Shown in pieces: positions 34,126-46,559 of a stretch of DNA of 64,000 bases. Each line of letters opens with the position of its first letter. Positions within the stretch are counted from its first letter, which is position 1. The position numbers were made by a program, and so were the translations under genes. The DNA is from Prochilodus magdalenae (Eukaryota > Chordata > Actinopteri > Characiformes > Prochilodontidae): assembly GCA_024036415.1 (NCBI GenBank), contig JAMWET010001661.1, positions 1,364,001-1,428,000 of the forward strand, read 5' to 3'. The notes under the pieces are model-generated. The model made no database searches, was not told the origin of the DNA, and saw only the letters and a program-made list of their open reading frames with translations.

Positions 34126-35399
34126 AAGCCTAAAGCATGTAATGATTTTGTTTGTGCTGCAGCTCCTGACACAAGCTATCCTTAAAAAAGGCCTCAGGCT
34201 AAAGCGGTTATCCCGCACCACAAGGCCGGGTTTTGTAAATAATTAATAATGCCGACCTGTATTAGCGGAGGAATGATGCCCTTCACTGAATAATAAAATG
34301 TTTTTGACTCGTCATGTAATCATTCTCCAAACAGCCAAAAATGCCATAGAAGACCCACTTCGATGTCCTGAGGAACATTTCAATGGATATTTATGTAGCA
34401 ATTTTGAACCATATGTTGAAAATCAAAAAAGGAGAAGTGGTCCGTGACAGCGATGTGGTTCAAAGAACTTCCTTGTAATACAAAAGGACTCTATATCTAG
34501 GAGTGTACATCCGAGGCATGAACCATTAGCCCAGTGGACTGAATGAAGGCAAAACATCTGCTATAGGATATTACAGAGAGTCCAGTGTTGGACTGGAGAC
34601 ACATCTACGTGCTTGCATGATGAATAATTTCATCTTACAATAGCTATCTGTCATGAGTATTCCTGCGGTGATTTCACTCTAATGGGCCCAAATGAGGGAA
34701 CGAAGAGTGAACCCTCAACCCAGCTCTGCACGTCCCTTAGCTGTTCAGTGGCTACATATCTGCTTTCTTGAGCAGCTGTGGGTTACACTGGCCCAGCCTT
34801 AACCCTACTTAATGCTGCAGTCATGACCAAGGCAGAAATGAGGGTTTCTGACATGTATTTGAACCCATAACTCTAGCTCAAGTTGGAGCTTCTTAAAAAC
34901 ATTTGAAGCACTACAATGTCTACTCTTTGTGAAGTAAGGAATGCTGATTGGGTAGATTATCACCAATTACACAAAAGTTATTTCTAACAGCACAATCTTA
35001 CTGGCTATCACAAATATGTGATATCACACTAACTACATGGACGCCTCAGAGAAGACCGCAGGTGAGGAGCTTGTGGATTTCCAGGGCTTGTTGACCTGAG
35101 ATGTTCAGCTTAGTAATTTTTCACCACTGATGTACACTTCTTCAAAGTTCAGATGAACGCTGGTTTCACTGGTTTTCTAAAGGCTACAATAAAAAGTTTG
35201 ACTTTTTGAGTTTGAGTTTAAAAGTGTGACTAGAGAGGGAGCATAATACCCTAAAATCTTGAAAGGTTTAAATTCATGCAACCTCTTCTGTGCATCCAAC
35301 CCTACATGTCTACTGTAAACAATGCTTGGAATTTCAGCCTTTTTCTTTGTTGCCTTCGTTGACATCATCTTGTAAGACAACCCTTACTGTCTGTCTAAA
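34126..35399. other. Unique DNA; conserved-looking block at 34.13-34.42 kb
   Basis: No gene recognised. 34.13-34.42 kb holds 'gtaaataattaataatgccg' and several CpGs in otherwise repeat-free sequence, and may be a conserved non-coding element. The rest shows nothing. Confidence 0.4.
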
Positions 35400-36010
35400 T
35401 TTACAGAAGTAGTGTCTCTCAGTATGGTATCTGGCCATGTTTGGTAATGCAACATGCATATATCTTGGCATTGAGTTGTAGAGGGTCGAGTGGTGTCCAT
35501 GCCATGCATCTTGAATATTCTCATCAGTTTCGGCAGATTTTGCGATAGGGTTAGAAGTGACACATGACAAAAACATTCAACTTGGTGCTGACCACGGTGC
35601 CTTCTCACACAGATTTGTTGGTCGTCTCCAGTGAGACTAAAGCAAGACACTGAATATGAAGATGGTCACTGCTGCCGTTATAAGTCACTCAATGACACTC
35701 TGGCACAACACCATTCATTTGGTGACACTGATGTGGTGCTAAGGGCAGTCAGCATGTGGTCTGCGTCCATGTAGTCCTGCGTCATGCAGCCATCAGTCAA
35801 TGGTGCTGGCACTAACAGAATGACTCATGGAGGGCATCACTTTTTGCTAAATGTACACAGTTGTTATTGTTGATTCAGTCAGGTCCAGCAATAAAGCCCA
35901 TACTTGCTTACCAACCATTGCATGGACAACCATGAAGCTTGAATCATTTGGATGTCTCACAATGTCGGACCTCAGACCAAGTTTAATTCCCGTCACTTGA
36001 TTTTTCTTTT
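35400..36010 (-). mobile_element. Internally deleted Tc1-type element, longest copy of its family
   Basis: It matches 22.63-22.99 kb at both ends, 15.64-15.81 kb in its middle ('gtcactcaatgacactctgg') and the 26.15-26.63 kb copy on its left side ('ctgaccacggtgccttctca'). On the minus strand it holds decayed DNA-binding and C-terminal transposase parts with the catalytic middle missing. It connects three fragments that would otherwise look unrelated. Confidence 0.72.
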
Positions 36011-36783
36011 GATAATAACTGCATATTTGTTCTCCGTCCTGCTTTGTATATTTGGGTTCTGCTCCAAATGAGCTAAAATTGTAACTTCCAAAACAGCCAG
36101 TACTGAAACATTTGGGAGCACTTTTATGGTGATAAAGCAGAATGTTGATTCATTAGCATAAACATAGATATAGGGGTATTTAGCTGAAAGATTTTAATCT
36201 AAAGGTCCCCTAAAAGTCCCAGATATGTTTCAACTCAGACTTTGAACCTGTTGAGTGGAACGATCCGTATTGCAACAATAATACAGGGAGGTGGGAGGAT
36301 TTTGTGAATTGTCAAATGGAGCTTTCAACATCACTGAGAAATCACTAATGGAGAGGGGTAGATAATAAGGCAGAAATAGCTGCTTTATACTATGTCCTCC
36401 CCCTATAGTGTGACCATGTGACTCACCACCAAATGTTGCTAATTTTAACCTGATCAGATCCTGAAGAGGCAGGAAATGACTCATACAGGGCTGATAATGA
36501 AACTCATTCAACACGGGCCTGGCCGGGAACATGCCAGCTCCTTCTATTCTCCTCACACTGAATGGCCTTTGGAGGGCTGGTCTTTCAGTCTAAGCAACAA
36601 AAAGACTCGACTGAACCACACTGTATGGTGTTACAGACAGTGGTCTGAAGGTCAGAATGGATGTTTTCAAAGCACGTTCATGAGAACATATTGTCTATTA
36701 ATGTTTTTACATGTTGTAATAATGTTTAACAGTTTAACACAATCACAGCATTGATAGATAGATTTCATAATTATAATATTTCA
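36011..36783. other. Unique non-coding DNA
   Basis: A 108-codon minus frame (36230-36556) has no recognised domain. Nothing else is seen. Confidence 0.4.

Positions 36784-36832
<49 letters not shown>
36784..36832. repeat. (TATC)n microsatellite
   Basis: About 12 perfect tetranucleotide units; likely polymorphic. Confidence 0.98.
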
Positions 36833-36833
<1 letters not shown>

Positions 36834-38468
36834 GTATTCCCTCCTGTGTTTTACCGTTATGTTGTCTGTATAACTCTGTGCCATTGTTCATTTATTTGTA
36901 ATGTAAAATTAAGTGGTTTCCATGCTGCTATTGAGTCTGTGTTGCTTTCTCAGCAGCATTTCACAACATATGGCTAAATGGTTAAGCATTATTTAAACAG
37001 AGTGCTGTTAAACATAGCATACAGTAGCTGAGAATTCCAGCACTCTCATGCTCCACTGAATGTTCTGTCCCTTACAGCTGTGATAATTAATATATAATAG
37101 TTTACAGAGTTCACCCCCAAATAAAGAGCAGTGCAAGACCTCCACCAAAAACACAGCCGTGATTACATTTTGGCCCTCGTAATGTCTTTGTTTTGTGCAG
37201 GGAGATCTGGGGTAGGGCAATTGTCATGTTTGTTATGGACAAAATGCCAATAAACACAAAACAATATACAAATCATGCTTATTTAGTGTTTTATATAAAA
37301 TGTTCTATAATTATTTTCAGGCATTACAGAGGGCACTGATGAGGGCTGCAATTTGCGAACATGTTAGTTTTATTATGTGTCAGTAGAAGTTACTGTTGCA
37401 AGTCTGTTGTTCCAGGCGACTGACAGTGCTCTCTAAGTTACAGTCTCTCTTAAGAGCGACTGAGCAAGGCTGGCTAGGATACATATTTACGAGATTCCAC
37501 TTTCTGTATCTACAGTTTCCAGGGCTCGTTCAGGAAGAGCACGTCATGTTCTACTGACTTGTGGAGCTTGGCTTGATCATGGATTTTTCAAATCGTATTT
37601 CCTTTTCCTGTGGTTTTATTCATGACATCATCAGTGATTTGTCAATGTTGATTTGGCTTTCATCACTGTTGACTTTAAAAAATGTTGTACAACTGCTAAT
37701 TATAAGCATAATTCATAAATGTCTATATTAAGGTATCAGCCTTGGATCAGAGTAAAGAGTAAAGGGATAAAGCACTCTGCTTTAAGAGAGAAGTTGAAGG
37801 CAGATGTTTAAAGAGGGGTCATCTTTACTGCATGTTGTATTACTTGGATTTTGTTTTTGAACAGTGCAGGCTTATGTGACTTGGGGACCATAATATAAAG
37901 TGCCGGAGGACGTAATGTTTCTGAAAGTGCCCCACTTTAGTGATATTCATCCTCACTGTTGAGCATGCATATTCATTTTGTGCTCCACCATCTGGCATGC
38001 TAATTTAAAGACAATGATTTGTTTATGCCGGTATAATATCACCTCTCATATTCTTTCACAACATGACGAGCGTAAAACTGCTGCACCGAATTCACAATGA
38101 AACCTTGGGATGCTTGTGTTTTTCCAGACTACTAGTTGTGTTCCTCATTCTGAGTGGATTTAACTGTTGGATTTCCCGCTGCCAATTATTCTCCTCAATC
38201 TAGCACGTTAGCCGTGAGCGGAAGAGGATGCTTATCCTCAGCTCTGAGAACACGCTGTGCTCACAAAACTGCAACTGATTCTCACCGAGGGTGCCGCTGG
38301 CATCCAGAAACACCCCACAGTCACCCCAGCAATGCATCTCTGCTGCCTTCCTAGCAAAATGAAATTTATTCTGAGTTTCAGATATATTCATGGACAGGAT
38401 ACAGTCCCCCACTATGTCACATATTCATTATCAATAGGAGGAGCTTCACATTCCCTCACCCATCAAAT
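36833..38468. other. Unique non-coding DNA
   Basis: No gene or repeat recognised. Short overlapping frames near 38.15-38.58 kb on both strands are unrecognised. Confidence 0.45.
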
Positions 38469-38487
38469 AATGATGATGATGATGATG
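38469..38487. repeat. (ATG)n microsatellite, short
   Basis: About six TGA/ATG units. Confidence 0.9.
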
Positions 38488-38689
38488 CATGCTTTCTTCC
38501 TAGGTGTATTCTCATGTTGCTGTTGTAGGAAAACCTGCATCTCCAAAATGGTAACTACATCTACATCTGGTGAAAACATTTAGTTTCTAGAGCATCCTGC
38601 AGTTTTATGAAGTGGGAAAGCTTACTTCTAATGATGTATTATAAAGGTGGGAGAAAAAAAAAACTCCCTTTCGGGTTGTTTTTGAGTTT

Positions 38690-39181
38690 TTTGAGCTGCT
38701 TGTCCAGTCTCTGGTCATTTCAAGGCTAGACTACTACAACTCGCTCCTGGCTGGTCTTCCTCTGTGGGCCATCAGGCCCTTGCAACGTGTTCAGAACGCT
38801 GCAGCCCGTCTCATCTTCAATCTTCCAAAGTTCACCCACATCACTCCACTGCTGCGCTCCCTTCATTGGCTTCCTGTCGTTGCCCGGATCAGATTTAAAA
38901 CTCTGATGCTGGCCTACAAAGCCAAGAATGGACCAGCGACTCCCTACCTTATGGCAATGGTGAAGAGTCGAGCTGTACCTCGAACCCTTTGCCCTTCAAG
39001 TACAGCTCGACTCGAACCACCATCCCTGAGGACTCATGGAAGACAAGCGTCCAGACTCTTCTCTGTCCTGGCTCCCAAATGGTGGAATGAACTCCCACTG
39101 GGCATCAGAACAGCGGAGTCTCTCGCGGTCTTCAAACGCAGACTGAAGACCCATCTCTTCGTAATGCACTTAAGTGAGTGA
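38690..39181 (+). pseudogene. L2-type ORF2 C-terminal fragment
   Basis: It encodes 'LDYYNSLLAGLP', 'RPLQRVQNAAARLIFNLP', 'LRSLHWLPV' and 'FKRRLKTHLF', the conserved region after the reverse transcriptase in L2-like LINEs. It is open with no internal stop across this fragment, but the endonuclease and the whole polymerase are missing, so it has no activity. Confidence 0.88.
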
Positions 39182-39470
39182 GCTCTAGTAGAGGTGTAAA
39201 TTGTGTGTGTATCGTGTGGCACTTTAATAACCTTTGTATTGCACTTATAATGACCTTTTCTCCTCTATAGGAATGAGCACTGGGCTGGGGTTGCCAGGTA
39301 ATGGTTTACTTGCTCTATGTCTGTGTATTAATCTCTAGGTACCAGCACTGGCCCCCTGTTCGGGCAGTGTCTGAGCTCGTGGTGAGTTTTAGGCTCTGAA
39401 CTTCCTATACTAGCTGGAATATTATCCAACGGAACACTAAGCACGGTTGTAAATCGCACAAGATAACATC
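38690..39470 (+). mobile_element. L2-type LINE, 5'-truncated 3' end
   Basis: The 3' end of a non-LTR retrotransposon: the last 160-odd codons of ORF2, a 3' untranslated region of about 290 bp, and an end at 'ggttgtaaatcgcacaagat', which is the L2-type tail. The 5' truncation is typical of target-primed reverse transcription. The frame is intact to its stop at 39179-39181 and CpGs persist, so the copy is relatively young. The tail is shared with the SINE copies at 45.7 and 57.2 kb. A, AT-rich sequence follows at 39.48-39.53 kb. Confidence 0.87.
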
Positions 39471-39483
39471 ACTGTTACACTGC

Positions 39484-39530
39484 AAAAAAAAAATAATAAT
39501 AAAAATAAAAATATATATATATATATATAT
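39484..39530. repeat. A-rich / (AT)n low-complexity run
   Basis: A run of A, then AATAAT, then about ten AT units, just after the LINE tail. It may have grown from the retroposon's 3' end. Confidence 0.9.
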
Positions 39531-39835
39531 GTTAGCATTCAAATCATTTTCTTGTTTACTGTTTCTCAGCAGTCTCTCCTTCTTGACAATGTCACACGGT
39601 CAGCCAGGGTTCAGAATGTAGCCCCTCCCCTTCCCCTTGTCCTGTGCACAAGCACGAATGCCCCCATTACTGATGGCTGAGAGAGTGTGGGAGAATGCAA
39701 CTCGACCTGAACCACTTTTCCATAACCAAATATTTTGCCAGCATGCACACAGAACAAACAGCTAGTGGACTGTGAGAAGATATTTACTGAATTAGACAAG
39801 AGCTGGTTAAGAAGACTTATGGCACTTTCAGACAG

Positions 39836-39945
39836 CTATATGTAAATGAGATCCGTTCTGATTGTCTTCTCTGCATTGAACCTCACTCCAAGCCTCACTC
39901 CTTCAAAGTGTATGGGCAATGCCAACCTGCCATAGGCTGAAGCAG
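39836..39945. repeat. Partial copy of 'atatgtaaatgagctc' dispersed repeat
   Basis: 'tatatgtaaatgagatccgt', then 'cctgccataggctgaag', follows the order seen at 26.05 and 8.16 kb. Diverged; moderate support. Confidence 0.4.
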
Positions 39946-42900
39946 CAGATGTGTGTTGTCTTTTGGCCCCCTTTAACGTTGCAGAGCAGCACGTGCTCTC
40001 TGGAGTGCAATCCAATCTAGCAAAGCTCTTTATGAGCAAAGACACCCTGAATGCCAGGTTTGAGTATCTCTGGCATAGCAGAACTTCTAGATATGGCCCA
40101 GACTGCTCTGTGAGTGAATGATGAGGTGGATGGGCATGCGCTGGCAGCTTGACCCCCTTTAACAACTCAAAGAATTGACGTGTGTCACGGTGCCTTCAAT
40201 TACACCAAGGCATCTGGATGTAAGAAATTCATTGGCATGGTCATCAGCATGCAGGCACAGTATGCCAAGCTCACCTGCGCTGATCATTAATGCGCCGCTG
40301 CTGCAGCCGAGCACAGTGCCAGCTGTCATACGGCGGCCACACATACACGCGCAAACTACCTCCTGGCCACTTAGTTCCGAGGGACATGTTTATCTGTTGA
40401 CACCACATGACCGCGCCACAAGTCTACAGGAGCTCCTGTCTGCAGCCTTTGCTTAATTGAGAAAAACAACCCAAAACAAGCTATTAGAGACAACATTATC
40501 TTCACCTTCAACTCCTAATATCCAATCTGTGCATGCCTTGTCACTCATTACTGCCTCGTGTTGGGCACACTGTTCATCTTCCCATGAGGAGGAGGAGAAG
40601 GAGGATGGTGGCACACAAATCCTGAGTTATTTTAACCCTTTTAAGTCTCCGGGAACACAGTGTAAAAAAGAAAAGGTGCCGCAGAAAGGAAAACTGTATG
40701 CACATGGTCATAGTCGACTAAGGAGAGTTCAGTACGTAGAATTAACCATAACCTCAAACGCTGTTGTTTCTCCTTCCAAAAATTGGAATCTGGAACAGAA
40801 GAAGACAGAAGAAGAGGTAAAATGGGGCGAATCCAAAATCACAAACTGTTACGTAACAACCCTCTTAGTATTTACAACCTCAACATTTATATCCAGTAAG
40901 AACAACAGAGCAACAGCAAAGACAATGATGGACTATTTGGAGAAATGTACCGTTTGAGGCTATAAAGAGAACATTAACACTTTTCATACCTTTCCAAGAA
41001 ACTGAGACTTCAAACTAGATGAGTTGGCTTAACTAGGCACCAGAATGTAACTGCAGCATGGAATGGAAAATTTGCAAAACAACCTGGCAATAAGACGGCA
41101 CATTTCACTACTGACAATTTATCAAACCTTATAATATGGACAGGCTTTACTTAGCGTTTGACACTAAAAAGACTAAAGGGAGGACTTCACCCTTTATTAG
41201 CACCACAACTCAACAGCACTTTGTAAGTAGTAGCCATTCTTTGTGGGTTTATCACTTTTTATCATGTTTGCTGGTTGAAACTGATCTTAAACTGATAGTG
41301 ACATCCATAGTTCAATTTACTGTGTGTTTATGCAGAGCTTTCTTTATAGGAGAAAGCTAGTATAGGTAACATTAGCTACTAGCATACAAACATAATTATC
41401 ATAGCCAACTAAACAGTATGAGGGAGGAGCTTATTTACACAGAGGGTCATTTTATTTTGTCTATGCTGATATTTTGCTTCTGTGTGATCATCTAGGTGTA
41501 GGCCATCTTACTGTAAACCAACCAATCAGAGCAGAGCTCAATAATTTACTTATGAACTCACCAAAAAAGAGAAATCAGCAGTTGCATTCCAAAACCAAAT
41601 CATGGGGTGTGTGGGGGTGGGATGTGGCACTGCCAGAAAAAGTCTGGTGCACATGGAGTTTGGGAGAAAAACACCTTGCAGCGGACTGTACCAGCAGCAA
41701 GAAGAATCCTGAGGTGTTTGGACCGTAGGGGATTAATGATGCAGAGCCGCAGCCCACCCACTGCCTCCCTCGTAGATGCTGGTGTTCTCCCCCTGCTTAA
41801 CAGCACTGTCTGGTGTCCTGGAAGACACACCAGAGCCACCTCCCACGAAGTTGTTGTCCTGGAGGATGCCAGGAAAACTTCACTGTCAACGAAAGTGCCA
41901 CCTGGCATCACGGAAGGTGCCAGACAACAGCGACACAACCTTTCTTACTCTGCCTCCTTGAACACAGCCACCAAACTTCACCCCACCTTTGACCCTAGTG
42001 AATGTGGTTTGAGTGCGGGAGGGTGGGTGGTGGTTGAGAGCTGAGGCCACCAACATTTCATCTTGAATAGGTTGCGTGCTTCCTCGCTGATCACTCAGAG
42101 GTGTGTGGGATCAGTAGAGAGAGCCCAGACTCTTTAAAAACAGGCTCATTCCCCACAGTGAGGGAGAGGATGCTGGCCTGCAGGTTGAACTCTGGAGAGA
42201 GACAGCGACTAGAGGAGCCGGGTCACAGGTGTAAATGGACATGTAAAACTGCACCTGGTTGTTAACCCTGACCAAACCTTCTAATGTAGATCAGAAAACA
42301 ATTAAACTTAGATGCATCTACAGCACATTTAAAGGGTTCGGTACGGTATCCTGGTATAAAGGGGTTCATTTCCATTTAATAAATTGGCTTGACATGACTG
42401 CTAGAATTATACCTACTGATGTTCAAAAGCAACTCTCCTCCTACATCATTTAGGTGGTTTACCATGGCATCCAGTTGTAGCTAAAGTGCTATAGTCTTAC
42501 AACCAAGCTAAAAATACTCTTTACCACTCTTTAGCAGTGCAGTATTGATCAAAACCACATGTGTCGCAGAACCATAAACATCTTTTAGCTGACACAGAAG
42601 CGTATTTTAGTGCTTTCCTTCTATTCCCTGACACTTCTGGCTTGTCTTCCTCTGCACTTTTTTAATTATTATTTTTACAGTTGTTCCCTGCAGCCCCGCA
42701 CATGTCAGTGCTTTGGCTATGAGGAAGCTCACACATTTTCTTTCTGGAACATAACAGTGTGATGGCGTCCAAAGCTCTTCAGCAGAACGCTACTCCTGGC
42801 CAGCTCACCAAAATGCCTGCTGCCGCCGCTCTTCTCTTCTTTTCCCAAAGCATCACTTCACCTCTCCTCCAACTCACTCCATCGTTCCTGCCCTGGCTGG

Positions 42901-45659
42901 GGCCTCATTTTGTTCACAGAACATCGGCTCCAATCAGCCTAGCCCATAGGCGAAGGAAAAAAATCAGTCCTGTTTGCTAAAAAAACACACACACAGAAAG
43001 CACAATCGTTATAGTTTGGTCCATAAAGACTGCCGTCTCCATTGCTAAAGTCTTTGATGTCTGCTGTTGCTGCATCTTCAAAATAGATGAGGCCTCAAGG
43101 CAGACATAAAAAATAATGACTATTTTGAACTGCGGTTCGAGCTATCATTGCTCCAATCAATAAGATAAAAAAAATGCATGATGGCTACATAGTAACAGCC
43201 CTCGTCTTTTTAATCACGGCCCATGAAGTGATGACCAGCTGAAAAACATTGAGTAGTAATTATCCACAGTGGGCAAAACGAACTGAGGGACCCTGGCAGA
43301 AATTAAACATCTGTCGCCACGTTATATTGGCAACATAAATAATTGTGCGTAATTGGACTATACAAGCTGGTGTCAAGTGTCCAATATCAGTGTTTAAATC
43401 AGGAGCACGGGAGATGATAACAAATGATTTCATCACGCTATGCAAAGCACATGCCTTTTATCACCCACACCAAAAAATAACAAAAGCAACAATAGACCTC
43501 CACCCTCACATTCCCCCAGCTGCTATGAGAACTCCTTTCTTCAGCCAAAGTAAATATCATTTGAGTTTACAGCTGAAATTAATATTTTCTCCACTCACAC
43601 CACCCACCCCCACCATCCTCCTTCAAGATTTGGTATCCATAATCATGTTCTCAATCACCCACTGTCTCGAATCCCCTATTTTTGCTCTGATGTAGCCCAC
43701 TGCGTGTTAGCTGAGCAAGTTTGTTCAATCAGAGTCCTGACAGCTGAAAGAAAAGGGGAACACTCCTATCACAAAGAGACCCAGTTTAACTGCCAGACAC
43801 TTACAGAACATTTGAGCTTTAGATTCAAAACTGGAGGCATCATACCCCTCCCCACAGTGTGGAGCTCATTCCCACTGAAGAGGCCACATAGAGATCTTTC
43901 AGCAGGGCCTTAAGTCTGTTTCATATATGTAATGACTGTGTCTGTGTTGGAGTAACGCTTGAAGAAGAGTTTCTTTAGCAGATCTTTTGACCTAAAGTTA
44001 CCATGTAATGCATTTATTCTGTATTTTATATTGTTCTCAGATGTCTGCGCAAAAAGTATGTGGCTTTGTTCAGGGTGAAAAATTCCCAGATGCAGTTTTA
44101 CATGCCTCTTTACACCCTATGATTTGGTCCTAAAATTAAATAAGTTTATCTTTTTTAGGTGATTTTATGGATTATTATATGAGCTCTGCTCTTTTTGGCT
44201 GGTTTAAAGCTGGTTTTGCAAAACAAAATAGAGTGAATTAGCTTGGCCCTCATACTATATAGTTAGCTATGCTGGACATCAGCACAAAATAAACTAAGGT
44301 TGTTCTTCACTATGAAACTTTCAGTTTAAGATGATCTGCTTCAACCATCAAACAGTAAATACAATCACACAGCATGGCTGCTATGTACAGGATGCGATAT
44401 TCGATTAAGGAGCCTGTAAACAGGAAGTCAGCTTCAGCTTTGTTTAAAGATGAAAATCAATCATGTCTGCTGATGGTTTTTGGGAAGGGCATAAAAAGTA
44501 CCAATAACCCCCTCACAGCCTGGAATGGTAGATGTCTCCACATAGTCCACCATTTCCACTGGTGTTGCTTCATTGTTGTTGTATGTAAAGTTTGGGGGTG
44601 TAAATATTAATGAGTCAAGACTGTTATGTAGCAGTTTGGAAACTTCTCTGTGGTGGTGTGAATTACTGTGAATAAACCTACACCCCAAAGCAGCCCATGC
44701 ATCCCAAAGAAAAACCATGCGAATGAACCATTTGCATCATAAACAACTGTCACTATCAGATAATTTACTCTGTACACCTCTCAGCTGTTTATTATTAAAA
44801 CAAGACCAAGGCAAAAACCTGGCACTGGCTGCTAAAAAGACATGCATTCCAATTAGATATCATAGAGGTTGCATGGCCATGAATCAGTAATGTATTCCAA
44901 CTGGGACTTCACATGAATGGGTCTCCCAGTGTAACAAATGTGAGGTATTCTAACCACTAACCGCTTTGCCTAATGTTAGGATGCACGTTCCAGTAAGTTG
45001 TTGTAGTACCATGCCAAAAATGTCCATAACTGAGCTGTCAGGGGAAAATTGTCAGTTGTGTTTGGTTAGAGTGGGCTGATTTGAGATGTTATATTTGTTA
45101 GAAATCCTATGTGACATCTCAGTAAAGTGTTAATCATTGTAGCAACATGTACAAAGATTTCCATGGCGTTTGGCCTCGCAGCTAACAAAGTAATAGTGTT
45201 ACTGTTGTGGTGGATCCTGCAGCGAGTAGTTCTCAGAACATTCTAGAAGATCTTCACCTACCTCAGCTGTCAGCTAGTGCTCAACGGCCAAATAAACTGA
45301 GCGTAATATGCATTTGAAATATTTTATACATTTTATACATTACCCTTGCCTGCAGTTTTCCCACTGTTGGTATTTATCCCTCTTTTAGGAAAGGTTTGTT
45401 GCCAGTGCTGCGTTGTATTGACCCAGGTAGGTGCAGCAGTTAACACCATCTGCCTGAGGCACCAAAATGTAACAGCATTTAGGATGGAACAGGGAAATTC
45501 TTTGAAGGAGCTGGGTAATAAGAAGCTGACCTCAGTTTCATGTCAGATTTAAAATCACCAACACACAAATATTTTTTGCCAGGTGTTTGTAACTGTGATG
45601 CTGCCACCAAATATAAATTTTATTCACTCAGGTGCCGTTCCTGTGACTAAGTTTCAGCT
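39946..45659. other. 5.7 kb of mainly unique non-coding DNA
   Basis: No gene recognised. Candidate conserved blocks are 40.16-40.46 kb ('catcagcatgcaggcacagt', 'gatcattaatgcgccgctgc') and 43.24-43.48 kb ('aaataattgtgcgtaattgg', 'aacaaatgatttcatcacgc'). A 166-codon + frame (40457-40957) and a 145-codon + frame (41607-42044), the latter overlapped by a 112-codon minus frame, show no known domain. The region at 41.6-42.05 kb is GC-richer and could be a decayed retroelement or gene piece; I cannot tell. Confidence 0.4.
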
Positions 45660-45888
45660 TCCACATGATTTACATTTAGCTGACACTCTTATCCTAAGCA
45701 ACTTACAAGGCTATTTGTTGTACAGGTAGGCCAGTACAGTGTTAGGAGTCTTGCCTAAGAACTCTTATTGGTGTAGCTCAGCTTTTGCTTCCTAGACTGG
45801 GATTCGATCCCCTGTATCTCATATGGGGTGGTAGGTCTCAGGTCGGTAGCGGTGTTAACCACTGAGCCACACCAACCACTTAAAGCGA
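45660..45888 (-). mobile_element. tRNA-headed SINE with L2-like tail
   Basis: On the minus strand it starts with a tRNA-like head: A-box-like 'tgtggctcagtggttaacac' and B-box-like 'ggatcgaatcccagtc'. After an unrelated body it ends in 'taagttgcttaggataagag' and 'tgtcagctaaatgtaaat', the L2-type 3' tail. The head carries the RNA polymerase III promoter; the tail would let L2 reverse transcriptase copy it. It shares the full layout with 57.24-57.44 kb. Confidence 0.85.
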
Positions 45889-46559
45889 GCATCTTCGGCA
45901 CTTGTGGGTTAGAATGGCTGAGATACTTAGATAGCGGTATTATTCTAGTGAACTCCCACTTGAGGTATAAGGGAGGCCAAATCTAAACAGCTTCATGTTT
46001 TCAGATTTAACAGCCCATGTTGTCAGATCTAGGCAGCCCTCAAAAAACTCTACAATCACACTTTGTCGGCTGGTAAGCACTCCAGATACCAAATTGCATG
46101 TGCACAAGACCTGAAAAACTTATGTTCTTCATTATATGTCTCCTTTAAAACTAAGTTTGGGGGATCTTTTCTCTTGTGGGAAAAGTATAATTGCATACAA
46201 AGTACAAAAGAACTTGGTGGCATAGGTTGTACTTTGCCTCTGTTTTTCCGAGTGGAGGAATCTGATGACTGAGAATTTAAAGAGAACTCATGGTGAGGCT
46301 TAAACCTTAAACTGGATCTATTTTAGGCTTGTTTGGTGCGCAAATCTCGACATGTGACTTTTAAATGATTATTTCTGCAGCAGCGCACACTCACCATATT
46401 TCAGCCCATTTTTATTCTGCTCAGTAATTCATCTGACAGTTTGTCTAATTGGAAATAAGACGTGATTTCAAGTGGTGTGCATTTCCAGTATACGGCCAGT
46501 GTACACAGTTCCACAATGACCAAGCTGTTTGTGGTGTGCTGGTTTGGAGAATGGTGTGA
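45889..46559. other. Unique non-coding DNA
   Basis: No gene or repeat recognised. Confidence 0.45.

Noticed and set aside
40457..40957. 166-codon + frame, the longest outside repeats
   Set aside because: No recognisable domain, no promoter or splice context, and AT-rich sequence. A frame this long is plausible by chance in six frames of 64 kb.
45795..45880. tRNA-like A and B box
   Set aside because: Part of a SINE head with a long non-tRNA body and L2-like tail. No complete cloverleaf, so not a tRNA gene.
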